The translations under genes and the position numbers were made by a program. From Syntrophaceae bacterium UBA3084 (GTDB lineage: Bacteria; Desulfobacterota; Syntrophia; Syntrophales; UBA6807): a stretch of 13,746 bases of DNA. The stretch is taken from the NCBI GenBank assembly GCA_002367335.1, contig DFBI01000086.1:1-13746 (forward strand), written 5' to 3'. The notes beneath the pieces were generated by a model that was given only the letters and a program-made list of their open reading frames with translations, was not told the origin of the DNA and made no database searches. The stretch's first letter is position 1. Each line of letters starts with the position of its first letter. Shown here piece by piece: positions 1-7,970 of this stretch.

Positions 1-1376
1 CGGGAGGTCTCGTTACTGCCATGGGACCAGTTTTACGTAACCGTGGGGGAAAATGGATAGGATGGCTTGGTACGCAAGAAATGCCGGATGATGCTTCCTT
101 GAATAACATTCTCTCAAAATCGTCTGAAAAACTGGGATATACCCTTATTCCAGTCAATCTTACCAGGGAAGAGATCGAAAAATACTATTACGGATTCTCC
201 AACGAAATTCTATGGCCTCTGTTTCATGATTTCTTATCAAACTGCAATTTTGACCCTCAGTATGTGAATGTCTACCGAAAAGTTAATCACAAATTTGCGC
301 AAGCTATTGCTGAACGTACCGATGAAGAAGATTATGTATGGGTTCAAGATTATCTTCTTTTTTTGGTGGCGCATGAATTGAAAGAAATCGGTGCGCAAAG
401 AAAAATCGGGTTTTTCCTTCATACCCCTTTTCCCCCACTGGATATCTTTATGAAGCTCCCGTGGCGCTTCGAAATGCTTGAAGCCATACTCGAATATGAT
501 TTACTGGGGTTTCAAACAGAGCACGATAAGCAGAATTTCCTCAGATGTGTACACTATCTACTGCAACTCAAAGCTGCTGGGAAAGGGAACATGAAGAAAA
601 TCGTTACTAAAAAAGGCGAGGTTCGTATCGGAACTTTTCCAATCAGTATCGATTTCAAGGAGTTTGCAGAAAGTGCTGCTACTGAAGAAGTAATGGAAAC
701 TGTAAGAATCATACGCCGGAACCATGGAAACAGACAACTAATTCTTGGAGTAGACCGTCTTGATTATACCAAGGGTATTCCTAATCGTCTGCGTGCTTTT
801 GCAGACGTATTGGCACGCTACCCCAAAATGAGGGGAAAAACAGAATTCATACAGATTGTGGTACCAAGCCGGGTGGATGTAGACACCTACCAGGCACTCA
901 AGCAGGAAATTGAAGCGCTTGTTGGTGAAATCAATGGCCTGTACGCAGAGGAAGGATGGACGCCAGTTTACTATATGTTTCATCCTGTCAGCCGTACAGA
1001 ATTACTTGCATACTATAGAGCATGCGAGATAGCTCTTATCACGCCATTGAAAGATGGCATGAACCTTGTTGCCAAGGAATACTGTGCAAGCAACATTGAT
1101 GGAAATGGTGTCTTGATCCTGAGCGAATTTGCCGGGGCTGCTGCAGAGCTTCATAATGGCGCGCTTCTGGTCAATCCCTACCACATAGAACATGTTTCTC
1201 AGTCAATTTATCAGGCATTTTCAATGGAATTAGATGAGAAACGAAAAAGAATGAAAAAGCTGAGAAGAGCTATTTCTAAAAATGACATTTTTCACTGGGT
1301 TAACTCGTTTGTTGGGGCAAGTGCAAACGATTCCACTAATATTCCGGAAATTGATCTTTTTGTGCCAACGCCATAA
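1..1376 (+). CDS. otsA: Trehalose-6-phosphate synthase (GT20), 5'-truncated by window edge
   Basis: Retaining glycosyltransferase that joins UDP- (or other NDP-) glucose to glucose-6-phosphate to make trehalose-6-phosphate, a cytosolic step in compatible-solute synthesis. The reading frame is already open at the left edge: codons 3-20 read GGLVTA directly before the Met at 21, and this is the conserved 'GGLVTA..PVL' segment near the family N-terminus. The Met at 21 is therefore internal and the true start lies off-window, probably a few tens of codons upstream. GT20 hallmarks follow in order: HTPFPPLDIF, GVDRLDYTKGIPNRL (donor-site loop), LITPLKDGMNLVAKEY and LSEFAGAAAEL. The stop is TAA at 1374-1376. 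No otsB phosphatase domain is fused and none is visible downstream. The gene converges on dnaK and the two share a terminator. Confidence 0.95.
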   Translation, partial: GGLVTAMGPVLRNRGGKWIGWLGTQEMPDDASLNNILSKSSEKLGYTLIPVNLTREEIEKYYYGFSNEILWPLFHDFLSNCNFDPQYVNVYRKVNHKFAQAIAERTDEEDYVWVQDYLLFLVAHELKEIGAQRKIGFFLHTPFPPLDIFMKLPWRFEMLEAILEYDLLGFQTEHDKQNFLRCVHYLLQLKAAGKGNMKKIVTKKGEVRIGTFPISIDFKEFAESAATEEVMETVRIIRRNHGNRQLILGVDRLDYTKGIPNRLRAFADVLARYPKMRGKTEFIQIVVPSRVDVDTYQALKQEIEALVGEINGLYAEEGWTPVYYMFHPVSRTELLAYYRACEIALITPLKDGMNLVAKEYCASNIDGNGVLILSEFAGAAAELHNGALLVNPYHIEHVSQSIYQAFSMELDEKRKRMKKLRRAISKNDIFHWVNSFVGASANDSTNIPEIDLFVPTP

Positions 1377-1450
1377 TTAAAATGGGAAGGGACCACTTTC
1401 CGAAAAAAAGGGCTTAATATGTATGCTCTACCACGAATTCCTAAAAGCAA

Positions 1451-1480
1451 AAGAGGCGGGGATAACCCCCGCCTCTTTTT
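1451..1480. terminator. Bidirectional rho-independent terminator between otsA and dnaK
   Basis: A perfect 11-bp stem, AAGAGGCGGGG (1451-1461) with CCCCGCCTCTT (1467-1477), has a 5-nt loop and is followed by T on the plus strand. On the minus strand it is followed by a weaker T-rich stretch. It lies 75 nt after the otsA stop and 38 nt beyond the dnaK stop, so it can end transcription from both convergent genes. Confidence 0.9.
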
Positions 1481-1517
1481 GAAATAAAAACTGCTGTCTG
1501 AGTTTAGTGCAGATATC

Positions 1518-3449
1518 CTACTCTGGTTTTACTTCTTCAAAATCCGCATCTACCACGTCATCATCATTTTTGGTTGCTCCACCGGGTTGCGCTTCCTCGC
1601 CTGCAGAAGCGCCGGCATCTGTTCCAGCTTCCCCTTGTTGTGCGGACGCTTTGGCATACATGGCTTCGGCAAGCTTATGCGATGCCTGGGTTAGTTCTTC
1701 CTGAGCGGAACTAATGGCGCTCGCGTCGTCTCCCTCCATCGCCTTCTTAAGCCTGGACATGGCTTCTTCTATTTTTGACTTATCGCCAGCGTCTATCTTG
1801 TCGCCCATTTCCTTCATATTCTTCTCAACACTGTAGGCAAGTGCATCGGCCTGATTTCTCGCTTCAATTAAATCCTTTTTCTTTTTGTCATCTTCTGAGT
1901 GAGCCTCCGCCTCCTTGACAAGTTTTTCTATTTCTTCTTCAGAAAGTCCGCTTGAAGCAGTAATTCTGATGCTCTGTTCTTTGCCGGTACCAAGATCTTT
2001 GGCGGAAACATGAACAATACCGTTGGCATCGATATCGAAAGTAACATCAATTTGAGGAAGACCTCTCGGTGCGGGGGGAATACCCGTCAATTCAAATCTG
2101 CCTAATGTCCTGTTGTCCCCTGCCATGGGACGTTCACCCTGAAGTACATGAATACTCACGGCAGGCTGATTATCTGCCGCCGTGGAGAATGTCTGACCCT
2201 TTTTTGTCGGAATGGTGGTGTTTTTTTCGATAAGTCTTGTCATAACGCCACCCAGTGTCTCGATTCCTAAAGAGAGCGGGGTCACATCAAGAAGGAGAAC
2301 ATCCTTCACATCTCCCGTTAACACACCTGCCTGAATGGCTGCTCCGATAGCGACCACTTCGTCCGGATTTACTCCTTTGTGGGGTTCTTTCCCGAAGATC
2401 GCTTTCACTTTTTCCTGCACACGGGGCATACGCGTCATTCCACCGACGAGAATGACTTCGTTTATATCGTTTAGTGTAAGCCCGGAATCCTTCATGGCTG
2501 TCCTGCATGGAGGTTCAAGTTTGTCTATAAGATCTTCGACGAGCATCTCCAATTTAGCCCTGGTAAGTTTCATGTTTAAGTGTTTGGGGCCCGAAGCATC
2601 AGCAGTAACAAATGGCAGGTTGATATCAGTTTCCATGGAAGTGGAAAGCTCCATTTTTGCCTTTTCTGCCGCTTCTTTAATCCTCTGGAGCGCCATCTTG
2701 TCGCTTCTCAAATCGATCCCCTGATCCTTTTTGAATTCATCGGCTATGTAATCGATTAATTTTTGATCAAAATCCTCTCCACCGAGATGGGTATCACCAT
2801 TGGTGGACTTAACCTCGAAGACACCATCACCCAGTTCAAGGATAGAAATGTCAAAGGTTCCTCCGCCGAGATCAAATACGGCGATCTTTTCATCCTTTTT
2901 CTTATCAAGACCGTAGGCGAGTGATGCCGCTGTCGGTTCATTAATAATTCTCAAGACGTTCAATCCTGCAACCTTCCCTGCATCCTTGGTTGCCTGTCTC
3001 TGTGAATCATTAAAATAAGCAGGAACCGTAATTACAGCGTCCGTTATCTTTTCTCCGAGATAATCTTCCGCAGTCTGCTTCATTTTTGCCAGTACCATTG
3101 ATGATATCTCAGGTGTGCTGTAATTTTTACCCCTGACACTTACCTGTGCATCACTGTTTGATGCTTCCGTGATCTTGAAAGGACTGATGGTGATGTCGTG
3201 CTGTACTTCCTTGGAAGAATATCTCCTTCCTATGAGCCGTTTTATTGCGTAAACGGTGTTTTCAGAATTGGTAACCGCCTGCCTTCTGGCAACCTGCCCA
3301 ACTAATCTTTCACCACTTTCAGAAAATGCAACCACTGATGGTGTGGTTCTACTTCCTTCCTGGTTGGTTATAACGACCGGATCACCACCTTCCATTATGG
3401 CAACACACGAATTTGTTGTTCCCAAATCAATTCCTATAATTTTACCCAT
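1518..3449 (-). CDS. dnaK: Hsp70 chaperone DnaK
   Basis: ATP-dependent cytosolic chaperone that binds exposed hydrophobic peptides and works with DnaJ and GrpE. The 643-residue product is close to the usual length of about 640. Visible landmarks are the N-terminal phosphate-binding motif IGIDLGTTNSCVA, the NEPTAASLAYG segment, the second phosphate motif DLGGGTFDISIL, the adenosine motif ILVGGMTRMPRVQ, and the interdomain linker/SBD entry DVLLLDVTPLSLGIET. The C-terminal lid ends in a Gly/Ala-rich tail and DDDVVDADFEEVKPE, the typical bacterial DnaK end. The start is supported by an AAGGAGG Shine-Dalgarno (complement of 3460-3466). It is the last gene of the gmhA-grpE-dnaK group, 33 nt after grpE. 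No dnaJ follows, because otsA converges from the other side, so the co-chaperone must be encoded elsewhere. Confidence 0.98.
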   Translation of the reverse strand: MGKIIGIDLGTTNSCVAIMEGGDPVVITNQEGSRTTPSVVAFSESGERLVGQVARRQAVTNSENTVYAIKRLIGRRYSSKEVQHDITISPFKITEASNSDAQVSVRGKNYSTPEISSMVLAKMKQTAEDYLGEKITDAVITVPAYFNDSQRQATKDAGKVAGLNVLRIINEPTAASLAYGLDKKKDEKIAVFDLGGGTFDISILELGDGVFEVKSTNGDTHLGGEDFDQKLIDYIADEFKKDQGIDLRSDKMALQRIKEAAEKAKMELSTSMETDINLPFVTADASGPKHLNMKLTRAKLEMLVEDLIDKLEPPCRTAMKDSGLTLNDINEVILVGGMTRMPRVQEKVKAIFGKEPHKGVNPDEVVAIGAAIQAGVLTGDVKDVLLLDVTPLSLGIETLGGVMTRLIEKNTTIPTKKGQTFSTAADNQPAVSIHVLQGERPMAGDNRTLGRFELTGIPPAPRGLPQIDVTFDIDANGIVHVSAKDLGTGKEQSIRITASSGLSEEEIEKLVKEAEAHSEDDKKKKDLIEARNQADALAYSVEKNMKEMGDKIDAGDKSKIEEAMSRLKKAMEGDDASAISSAQEELTQASHKLAEAMYAKASAQQGEAGTDAGASAGEEAQPGGATKNDDDVVDADFEEVKPE

Positions 3450-3482
3450 TTTGATTAAACCTCCTTAATCTCTATACTACTA

Positions 3483-4079
3483 TTATATTGTCTGTTTTTC
3501 TCTCGATATATTCTTCGAAATGGATACCTTAACAGGCCTTAACAGCCGACCGTTTAACAAGTAACCTTTTTCAAATTCTTCAACAATTTTGTTATCTTCA
3601 AACTCTTCAGTTTCTACCTGCAGCACGGCTTCGTGGAAGTTGGGATCAAAATCCTTACCTGCTGCATCTATTCTCTCAACTCCATGTTTTTCTAGGGAAA
3701 CAAGAAGCTTGTCATATATCAGTTTCAGCCCTTCCACAAATGCGTCAAAATCTTCCGAATTGTAAGCATGATCTAATGCCCTTCCCAAACTGTCCACAAC
3801 CGGTAATATGTCTTTAATTAACCTTTCATTTCCATAATTGATGGCATTTGCGCGTTCTTTTATGGCACGCCTTTTGAAGTTTTCAAGATCAGCCGTTACG
3901 CGCAAATACTTATCGTAATTCTCGGCAGCTTCCTTTTTTGTTTCTTCTAATTCCTCAACAAGCTTTTCTTTAGATTTCGCGGGTTCCACCTCGATGTCCG
4001 GCACACTGGCCTCCTCACCGGATTCCGTCTGAATATCTACGCTTTCTTCACCCTTTTCCTTAGTTGATTTCTTTGCCAT
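3483..4079 (-). CDS. grpE: GrpE nucleotide-exchange factor
   Basis: Homodimeric exchange factor that releases ADP from DnaK. The 198-residue product has the family architecture. A charged, low-complexity N-terminus (about residues 1-35, rich in K/E/S) is followed by a long coiled-coil helix containing KYLRVTADLENFKRR, the segment LPVVDSLGRALDHA, and the C-terminal beta-wing. The wing carries the signature GVERIDAAGKDFDPNFHEAVLQVE and GYLLNGRLLRPVKVSIS. It lies directly upstream of dnaK, as in many bacteria, but no hrcA precedes it: the gene before it is gmhA. No CIRCE inverted repeat (TTAGCACTC-N9-GAGTGCTAA) is visible in the 65-nt leader, so HrcA control here is unlikely. Confidence 0.97.
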   Translation of the reverse strand: MAKKSTKEKGEESVDIQTESGEEASVPDIEVEPAKSKEKLVEELEETKKEAAENYDKYLRVTADLENFKRRAIKERANAINYGNERLIKDILPVVDSLGRALDHAYNSEDFDAFVEGLKLIYDKLLVSLEKHGVERIDAAGKDFDPNFHEAVLQVETEEFEDNKIVEEFEKGYLLNGRLLRPVKVSISKNISREKQTI

Positions 4080-4106
4080 ACCTGCCTAATAACTCCCATA
4101 TCTTCT

Positions 4107-4138
4107 AATTTTCAACTTTAAACTCGAAACTCGAAACG
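4107..4138. repeat. Short AT-rich CTCGAAA direct repeat in the grpE leader
   Basis: The gmhA-grpE gap carries CTCGAAA twice in tandem (4123-4129 and 4130-4136), preceded by a related TTCAACTTTAAA stretch. In composition it resembles the 'tgaacctttgaactgtgaac' segment at 12751-12770. It may be a fragment of a dispersed intergenic repeat; no function is assigned. Confidence 0.4.
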
Positions 4139-4144
4139 TAACTC

Positions 4145-4735
4145 CTATTCCTCGGGTTTTTGAAACAGTTTATAGTCCACCATCTGACAAATTACATGTC
4201 CTATGGTAATGTGAACTTCCTGAATGCGGGGAACGCTGTTTGACGACACAACGAGTGGATAATCCACGATTTCTTCCGCATTTCCTCCGTCCTTTCCTGC
4301 TAACGCAATAGTTATCATTCCCAGCTTCTTTGCTTCATTAAAAGCTTTTATCACATTAGGCGATGAGCCGCTGGTGCTTATTCCCCATGCTATATCTCCA
4401 GGTTTCCCTATTGCTTTTATCTGTTTTGAGAATATATCTGAGAAGGAATAATCGTTACCTATACTCGTTATGACTGAAGTGTCAGTACTAAGGGCAATAG
4501 CAGGCAGGGGCGGCCTTTCGATAATAAATCTGTTTACAAATTCTGCTGCCAGATGCTGAGCATCTGCCGCACTTCCGCCATTACCGAATAGCAGTATCTT
4601 TCCCCCCCCTTTTAAGGCTTCTGTTATAACTTCAACAATCTTAACGATTCTGACGACATTCTCATTCACAAAAATTTCTTTGAGATGACAACTTTCCTTA
4701 AATATTCCTATGATAATATCTTCTATATCCTGCAT
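4145..4735 (-). CDS. gmhA: Sedoheptulose-7-phosphate isomerase (phosphoheptose isomerase, SIS domain)
   Basis: Cytosolic isomerase that converts sedoheptulose-7-phosphate to D-glycero-D-manno-heptose-7-phosphate, the first step to ADP-heptose for the LPS inner core. The 196-residue product is a single SIS domain. It has GNGGSAADAQHLAAEF (residues 51-66), STSGSS (120-125, phosphate loop) and IQEVHITIGHVICQMVD (171-187). Glu65 and His180 fall at the positions known as catalytic in E. coli GmhA, and His61 and Gln172 fit the usual metal-site ligands. This favours GmhA over the DnaA-binding SIS paralogue DiaA. The start Met follows GGGGAATA, a modest ribosome site. It is the first gene of the gmhA-grpE-dnaK group and sits behind a good sigma70-like promoter. 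Confidence 0.93.
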   Translation of the reverse strand: MQDIEDIIIGIFKESCHLKEIFVNENVVRIVKIVEVITEALKGGGKILLFGNGGSAADAQHLAAEFVNRFIIERPPLPAIALSTDTSVITSIGNDYSFSDIFSKQIKAIGKPGDIAWGISTSGSSPNVIKAFNEAKKLGMITIALAGKDGGNAEEIVDYPLVVSSNSVPRIQEVHITIGHVICQMVDYKLFQKPEE

Positions 4736-4767
4736 TATTCCCCAGCCGGGTTAATGGTTTTGAAAAT

Positions 4768-4796
4768 AATATAAGAATCGATCTTCCAGATGTCAA
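4768..4796 (-). promoter_or_regulatory. Sigma70-like promoter for gmhA-grpE-dnaK, with flanking inverted repeat
   Basis: On the minus strand TTGACA (complement of 4791-4796) is followed by a 17-nt spacer and TATATT (complement of 4768-4773), about 33 nt before the gmhA start. The -35 box lies inside an inverted repeat, ATCTTCCA (4781-4788) and TGGAAGAT (4801-4808), which could be an operator. Confidence 0.7.
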
Positions 4797-4901
4797 GAAA
4801 TGGAAGATGAATGATGTAGTTTTGACTACCTTCAGAAGAATTGCAATGGGGGGGGACAAACTGTGTTATGCGCGTCTATTTCAACAATAACACCGGGCTT
4901 C

Positions 4902-4940
4902 AAAGTGAAACCTTTGCCTAATCTACAAAGGTTTCACTTT
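4902..4940 (-). terminator. 15-bp hairpin ending the ior/TRAP operon
   Basis: A perfect 15-bp inverted repeat pairs 4902-4916 (AAAGTGAAACCTTTG) with 4926-4940 around a 9-nt loop. It begins 19 nt after the dctM stop. The stem itself ends in A/T pairs, so each strand leaves only a short U tract (TTT, then GAAG on the minus strand). It is a probable but not textbook intrinsic terminator, and it separates the TRAP genes from the gmhA promoter. The rest of the 223-nt gap (4736-4958) holds that promoter and an 8-G run at 4848-4855; no gene is visible. Confidence 0.65.
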
Positions 4941-4958
4941 ATTTACGAATCCAGGTCC

Positions 4959-6263
4959 TTAGTTTATAAGATTTGGCAAGAAAGTTATTATCTCTGGGAA
5001 AACCATTAAAATGATAATACATATGATGTAAGCAGGTAAAAAATAAAATACTCCCCTAAAAACACTGCCCAGAGACACATCTTCAGCCAGTCCCGCAACT
5101 ACATAGGTAGTAGCCCCTACAGGTGGCGTTACCGCACCAAGGGTTGTTACCACCGTTATAGTTACCCCGAACCATATCGGATCATAACCAAGCGTTAAAG
5201 CCACCGGATAAAAGATCGGAATAGTAATCAGAAGCAGGGCAAGGGCGTCCATTAAGGCGCCACCTATGATGTAGATAATAAAAATGATTGCCATAATCAC
5301 TGCCGGAGCTACTGGTAGTGAGGCAACCCAGTTTGCAATGTCAAAAGGTATTCTGGTCACCGCGAGGAATCGGCCAAAAATAACCGCACCCGCAACTATG
5401 ACGATAACCATACATGATATCCTTAAGGTATCCGCGATTGAGGCGACAAATCCTTTCCAGCTCAGCCTCCGTTCTACAAGACTGATCACCACCGCAAAAA
5501 AGGAACCTGCCGCCCCCGCTTCCGTGGGAGTAAAAAAACCAAAATAGAGCCCTAGCATTACCAGAAGAAACAGGGTTAAAATTTCAAAGGTACCCGGGAG
5601 GGATTCAAGTTTTTCTCTAAGGCTTGTTTTGGGCCCGGCAGTGCCCCAGTCACCATTTACCCGGCACATGAGATAGATGGTTATCATAAAGAGTACTGCC
5701 AGAATAATACCTGCCGAAACGCCACCATAAAAAAGCCTGGCTATAGACTGGCCGGTGTACAGGCCGATAACAATCAGGACCACACTTGGAGGAATAACGA
5801 CGCCGAGTGTAGATCCGCAGGCAATGGCGCCGGTGCTTAAAACCGGATCGTATTTATACTTATTCATCTCGGGGAGGGCCACCGTGGTCATGGTGGCAGC
5901 GGTTGCTGCATTGGAACCACAAATGGCGGCAAATCCGGCGCATGCCATAACCGTGGCCATGGCAATGCCTCCCCTGATATGTCCCATCCATTTATAGGCA
6001 GTATTATATAATCTTTCATTTACCCCTGAATAGAATGCTATCTCACCCATAAAGATAAAAAGGGGTATTACAGTGAGACCATATTGGGAGAATGTAGTCC
6101 ACAGGTCAGCGCTTACCATATTGAGGGCCGCCTTAAAGGATACGATATAACAAAACCCGCAGAAACCCACCACTGCCATAGCGAATCCAACCGGTGTTCC
6201 CAAAAAAAACAAAACGAGAAGAAGAATAACTATTCCAATTATTCCCACGAGTACTGAGCTCAT
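4959..6263 (-). CDS. dctM: TRAP transporter large membrane subunit (DctM family)
   Basis: Large integral-membrane subunit of a tripartite ATP-independent periplasmic transporter, which couples sodium (or proton) flow to uptake of an organic acid delivered by the binding protein. The 434 residues are the usual DctM length and form about 12 hydrophobic segments, beginning with residues 4-28. Family segments include GFAAICGSNAATAATMTTVALPEM, STLGVVIPPSVVLIVIG, GFFTPTEAGAAGSFFAVV, GGALMDALALLLITIPIFYPV and LGAVTPPVGATTYVVAG. The start is supported by AAGGAGCC about 6 nt upstream, lying within the end of dctQ. Only 3 nt separate it from dctQ, so the two are translationally linked. It is the last gene of the ior-TRAP operon. 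Confidence 0.95.
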   Translation of the reverse strand: MSSVLVGIIGIVILLLVLFFLGTPVGFAMAVVGFCGFCYIVSFKAALNMVSADLWTTFSQYGLTVIPLFIFMGEIAFYSGVNERLYNTAYKWMGHIRGGIAMATVMACAGFAAICGSNAATAATMTTVALPEMNKYKYDPVLSTGAIACGSTLGVVIPPSVVLIVIGLYTGQSIARLFYGGVSAGIILAVLFMITIYLMCRVNGDWGTAGPKTSLREKLESLPGTFEILTLFLLVMLGLYFGFFTPTEAGAAGSFFAVVISLVERRLSWKGFVASIADTLRISCMVIVIVAGAVIFGRFLAVTRIPFDIANWVASLPVAPAVIMAIIFIIYIIGGALMDALALLLITIPIFYPVALTLGYDPIWFGVTITVVTTLGAVTPPVGATTYVVAGLAEDVSLGSVFRGVFYFLPAYIICIIILMVFPEIITFLPNLIN

Positions 6264-6266
6264 TTA

Positions 6267-6752
6267 TCAGGCTCCTTTTTGCTTGACGAACAATTTCAAG
6301 AGGTCAATTAGCAAGACCAGTGCAAGAACGATACAGCCAAAGGCAACCCCATAGGTAAAAGGATAAAAGATGATCCTCAAGGTCTCTGTTACCTCCCCTG
6401 TTTGCCGAAGGGTTGTGGCCCATTTGGCAATCTGCCAGGCCGTAACAGTAAAAAAGATCATGCAGATGGAGTAATTGATGCTATCCAGGATCCTCCGGGT
6501 CTTTTTCGAGAATTGAGTTACTAATATATCTACCGCAACATGACCTCTCTTAATCTGTGTGTAACCGAGGGTAAAGGCGACAACAATGGCACCGAAAAAT
6601 CCCATAAGTTCAAAGGTACCCCTGACCGGCGCCCATACAAGCCTCAAAAATATATTGGAACAGGTAAGAAGTACCATTCCCACTAAAAATACACCGGCCA
6701 TCCAGACAAGTGTCCGGTTTAAAAACCTGCTGATCTTATCGAGAAGATCCAT
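6267..6752 (-). CDS. dctQ: TRAP transporter small membrane subunit (DctQ family)
   Basis: Small integral-membrane partner of DctM. The 161 residues form four membrane helices at about 13-37, 43-63, 86-106 and 127-152, separated by basic cytoplasmic loops (KRGHVAVD, SKKTRR). The pattern and the 'GxxELMGFFGAIVVAFTLGYTQIKRGHVAVDI' region, seen here in the middle of the protein, are typical of DctQ. The start is set by GGAGGG (complement of 6761-6766) at an 8-nt spacing. It lies between dctP (82-nt gap containing a hairpin) and dctM (3-nt gap). Confidence 0.92.
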   Translation of the reverse strand: MDLLDKISRFLNRTLVWMAGVFLVGMVLLTCSNIFLRLVWAPVRGTFELMGFFGAIVVAFTLGYTQIKRGHVAVDILVTQFSKKTRRILDSINYSICMIFFTVTAWQIAKWATTLRQTGEVTETLRIIFYPFTYGVAFGCIVLALVLLIDLLKLFVKQKGA

Positions 6753-6780
6753 CTCTTTCGCCCTCCGGCTTTAATAGAAA

Positions 6781-6832
6781 AAAAGGGCAGGCTAATTTTT
6801 CTATAAATCAACAAAGTGACCTGTCCCCTTTT
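6781..6832 (-). terminator. Intercistronic hairpin with 7-T tail between dctP and dctQ
   Basis: Starting 3 nt after the dctP stop, the minus strand folds as AAAAGGG-(GA)-CAGG ... CCTG-CCCTTTT (complements of 6820-6832 and 6781-6791). It has an unpaired GA on one side and a 28-nt AU-rich loop, and ends in a run of seven T (complement of 6778-6784). It fits a partial terminator or a 3'-end stabiliser that leaves more binding-protein mRNA than membrane-subunit mRNA, a common arrangement for solute-binding-protein genes. Confidence 0.5.
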
Positions 6833-6834
6833 CC

Positions 6835-7860
6835 TTAGAATCGAGAATGATACTCCCTGGCCACCCTTATATCTTGTAAAATCGCCCTCGCCGGCAATCC
6901 TTTGGCTTTGGCACTCTTGATCCATCTTTTGGTTATCGGGCTAAGCAATTTATTCCACTTTGCCAGATCTTTCTTTGTTAATGTCGTAATCTCGATATTA
7001 CAATTTTTCTTTGACCATTTAACTGATTCATTTACGTGCCTGTCCATGTAGTTCCCAGTCCACAACGCCTGTTCCGCTCCCAGATCGTCCATTACCTTTT
7101 GTACGTCTTTTGGCAGAGAATTCCATTTTTCAAGGTTCATAACAACGGCAAATGGATAAACCGGTCCATTAAATATCGTCACGTATCTGCAGGATTCCGC
7201 ATACTTGAAGTCCATAAGGGTCTCAAGGGAAGATGCCGCGCCCTTCACCACCCCCTTTTGAAGGGCTTCGGGGGTTTCTGACTGGGGCATGCCGACCGGC
7301 GTTGCGCCCAATGCCTTCAAAACCTTGGCAACTCCTCCTGATGCCCTCAGTTCCAAGCCCTTAAGGTCGCTTAAGTTTCTTACCGGCTTCTTGGCGTAGA
7401 TATTTGCAGGCGCACAGGTGAACATGGTAAGGACCTTAACCTTTGCAAATTCCCCGGGATTATATTTTTTATACATGTCCCATAGGGTCAGGCTGGCTGC
7501 TTTTGCATCCGGGAAGCCAACGGGCAGGGCAACAGCATTGGTTACCACAAACCTGCCCGGCTGATAGGCCATACAGAGACAACCGATATCCGCCTGCCCG
7601 GCTATGACGCCATCAAACATGTTCTTGGCACTCAGGAGAGTACTACCCGGAAAGGTATTAATTACAACTTTTCCGCCAGTGCGCTGCTCCACTGCTTCTT
7701 TCCACCTTTCCATCTGCACGCATGGGAACGTCGGAGCCGGCGGAAAATTAGCGTAACTTAATGTTATCGCCCCCGCAACCACCGATACAGGAAATAATGA
7801 ACCAGCAAACAGCAGTATAACCATCAGTACCGCAATCCTGAAAAATCTTTTTCCTTTCAT
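6835..7860 (-). CDS. dctP: TRAP transporter periplasmic solute-binding protein (DctP family)
   Basis: Extracytoplasmic receptor that captures an organic acid and hands it to DctQM. The 341-residue product starts with a Sec signal peptide: basic KGKRFFR, a hydrophobic core at about residues 9-28, and likely cleavage near the VVAGA end at about 29-31. The mature protein has the DctP fold markers GGKVVINTFPGS, FDGVIAGQADIG, the DLKGLELRASGG segment and the VYPFAVVMNLEKWNSLP segment. Arg172 in LRASGG sits where the family uses an arginine to bind the ligand carboxylate. Translation starts behind a strong GGAGGTG (complement of 7865-7871). The ligand cannot be read from the sequence. Context (Trp-controlled operon with IorAB, next to an aryl-CoA ligase) suggests an aromatic acid such as indoleacetate or phenylacetate. 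Confidence 0.93.
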   Translation of the reverse strand: MKGKRFFRIAVLMVILLFAGSLFPVSVVAGAITLSYANFPPAPTFPCVQMERWKEAVEQRTGGKVVINTFPGSTLLSAKNMFDGVIAGQADIGCLCMAYQPGRFVVTNAVALPVGFPDAKAASLTLWDMYKKYNPGEFAKVKVLTMFTCAPANIYAKKPVRNLSDLKGLELRASGGVAKVLKALGATPVGMPQSETPEALQKGVVKGAASSLETLMDFKYAESCRYVTIFNGPVYPFAVVMNLEKWNSLPKDVQKVMDDLGAEQALWTGNYMDRHVNESVKWSKKNCNIEITTLTKKDLAKWNKLLSPITKRWIKSAKAKGLPARAILQDIRVAREYHSRF

Positions 7861-7970
7861 TTTTCACCTCCATAAAGTTTTAATCTTGTAAATCTCTCAC
7901 AAAATGTAGTGCAGTCCTCTAAGGTTGCCTCATGTTGAACAAGGCTAAGACCTTGCGCTACAGTCATAAT

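Noticed and set aside
4080..4144. CIRCE element or consensus sigma32 promoter before grpE
   Set aside because: No TTAGCACTC/GAGTGCTAA pair and no CCCAT-type -10 box are present in the gap.
4848..4855. Run of eight G as a phase-variable tract
   Set aside because: It is intergenic, outside the promoter boxes of gmhA and beyond the dctM hairpin, with no gene to switch. Its length could also be a sequencing uncertainty.
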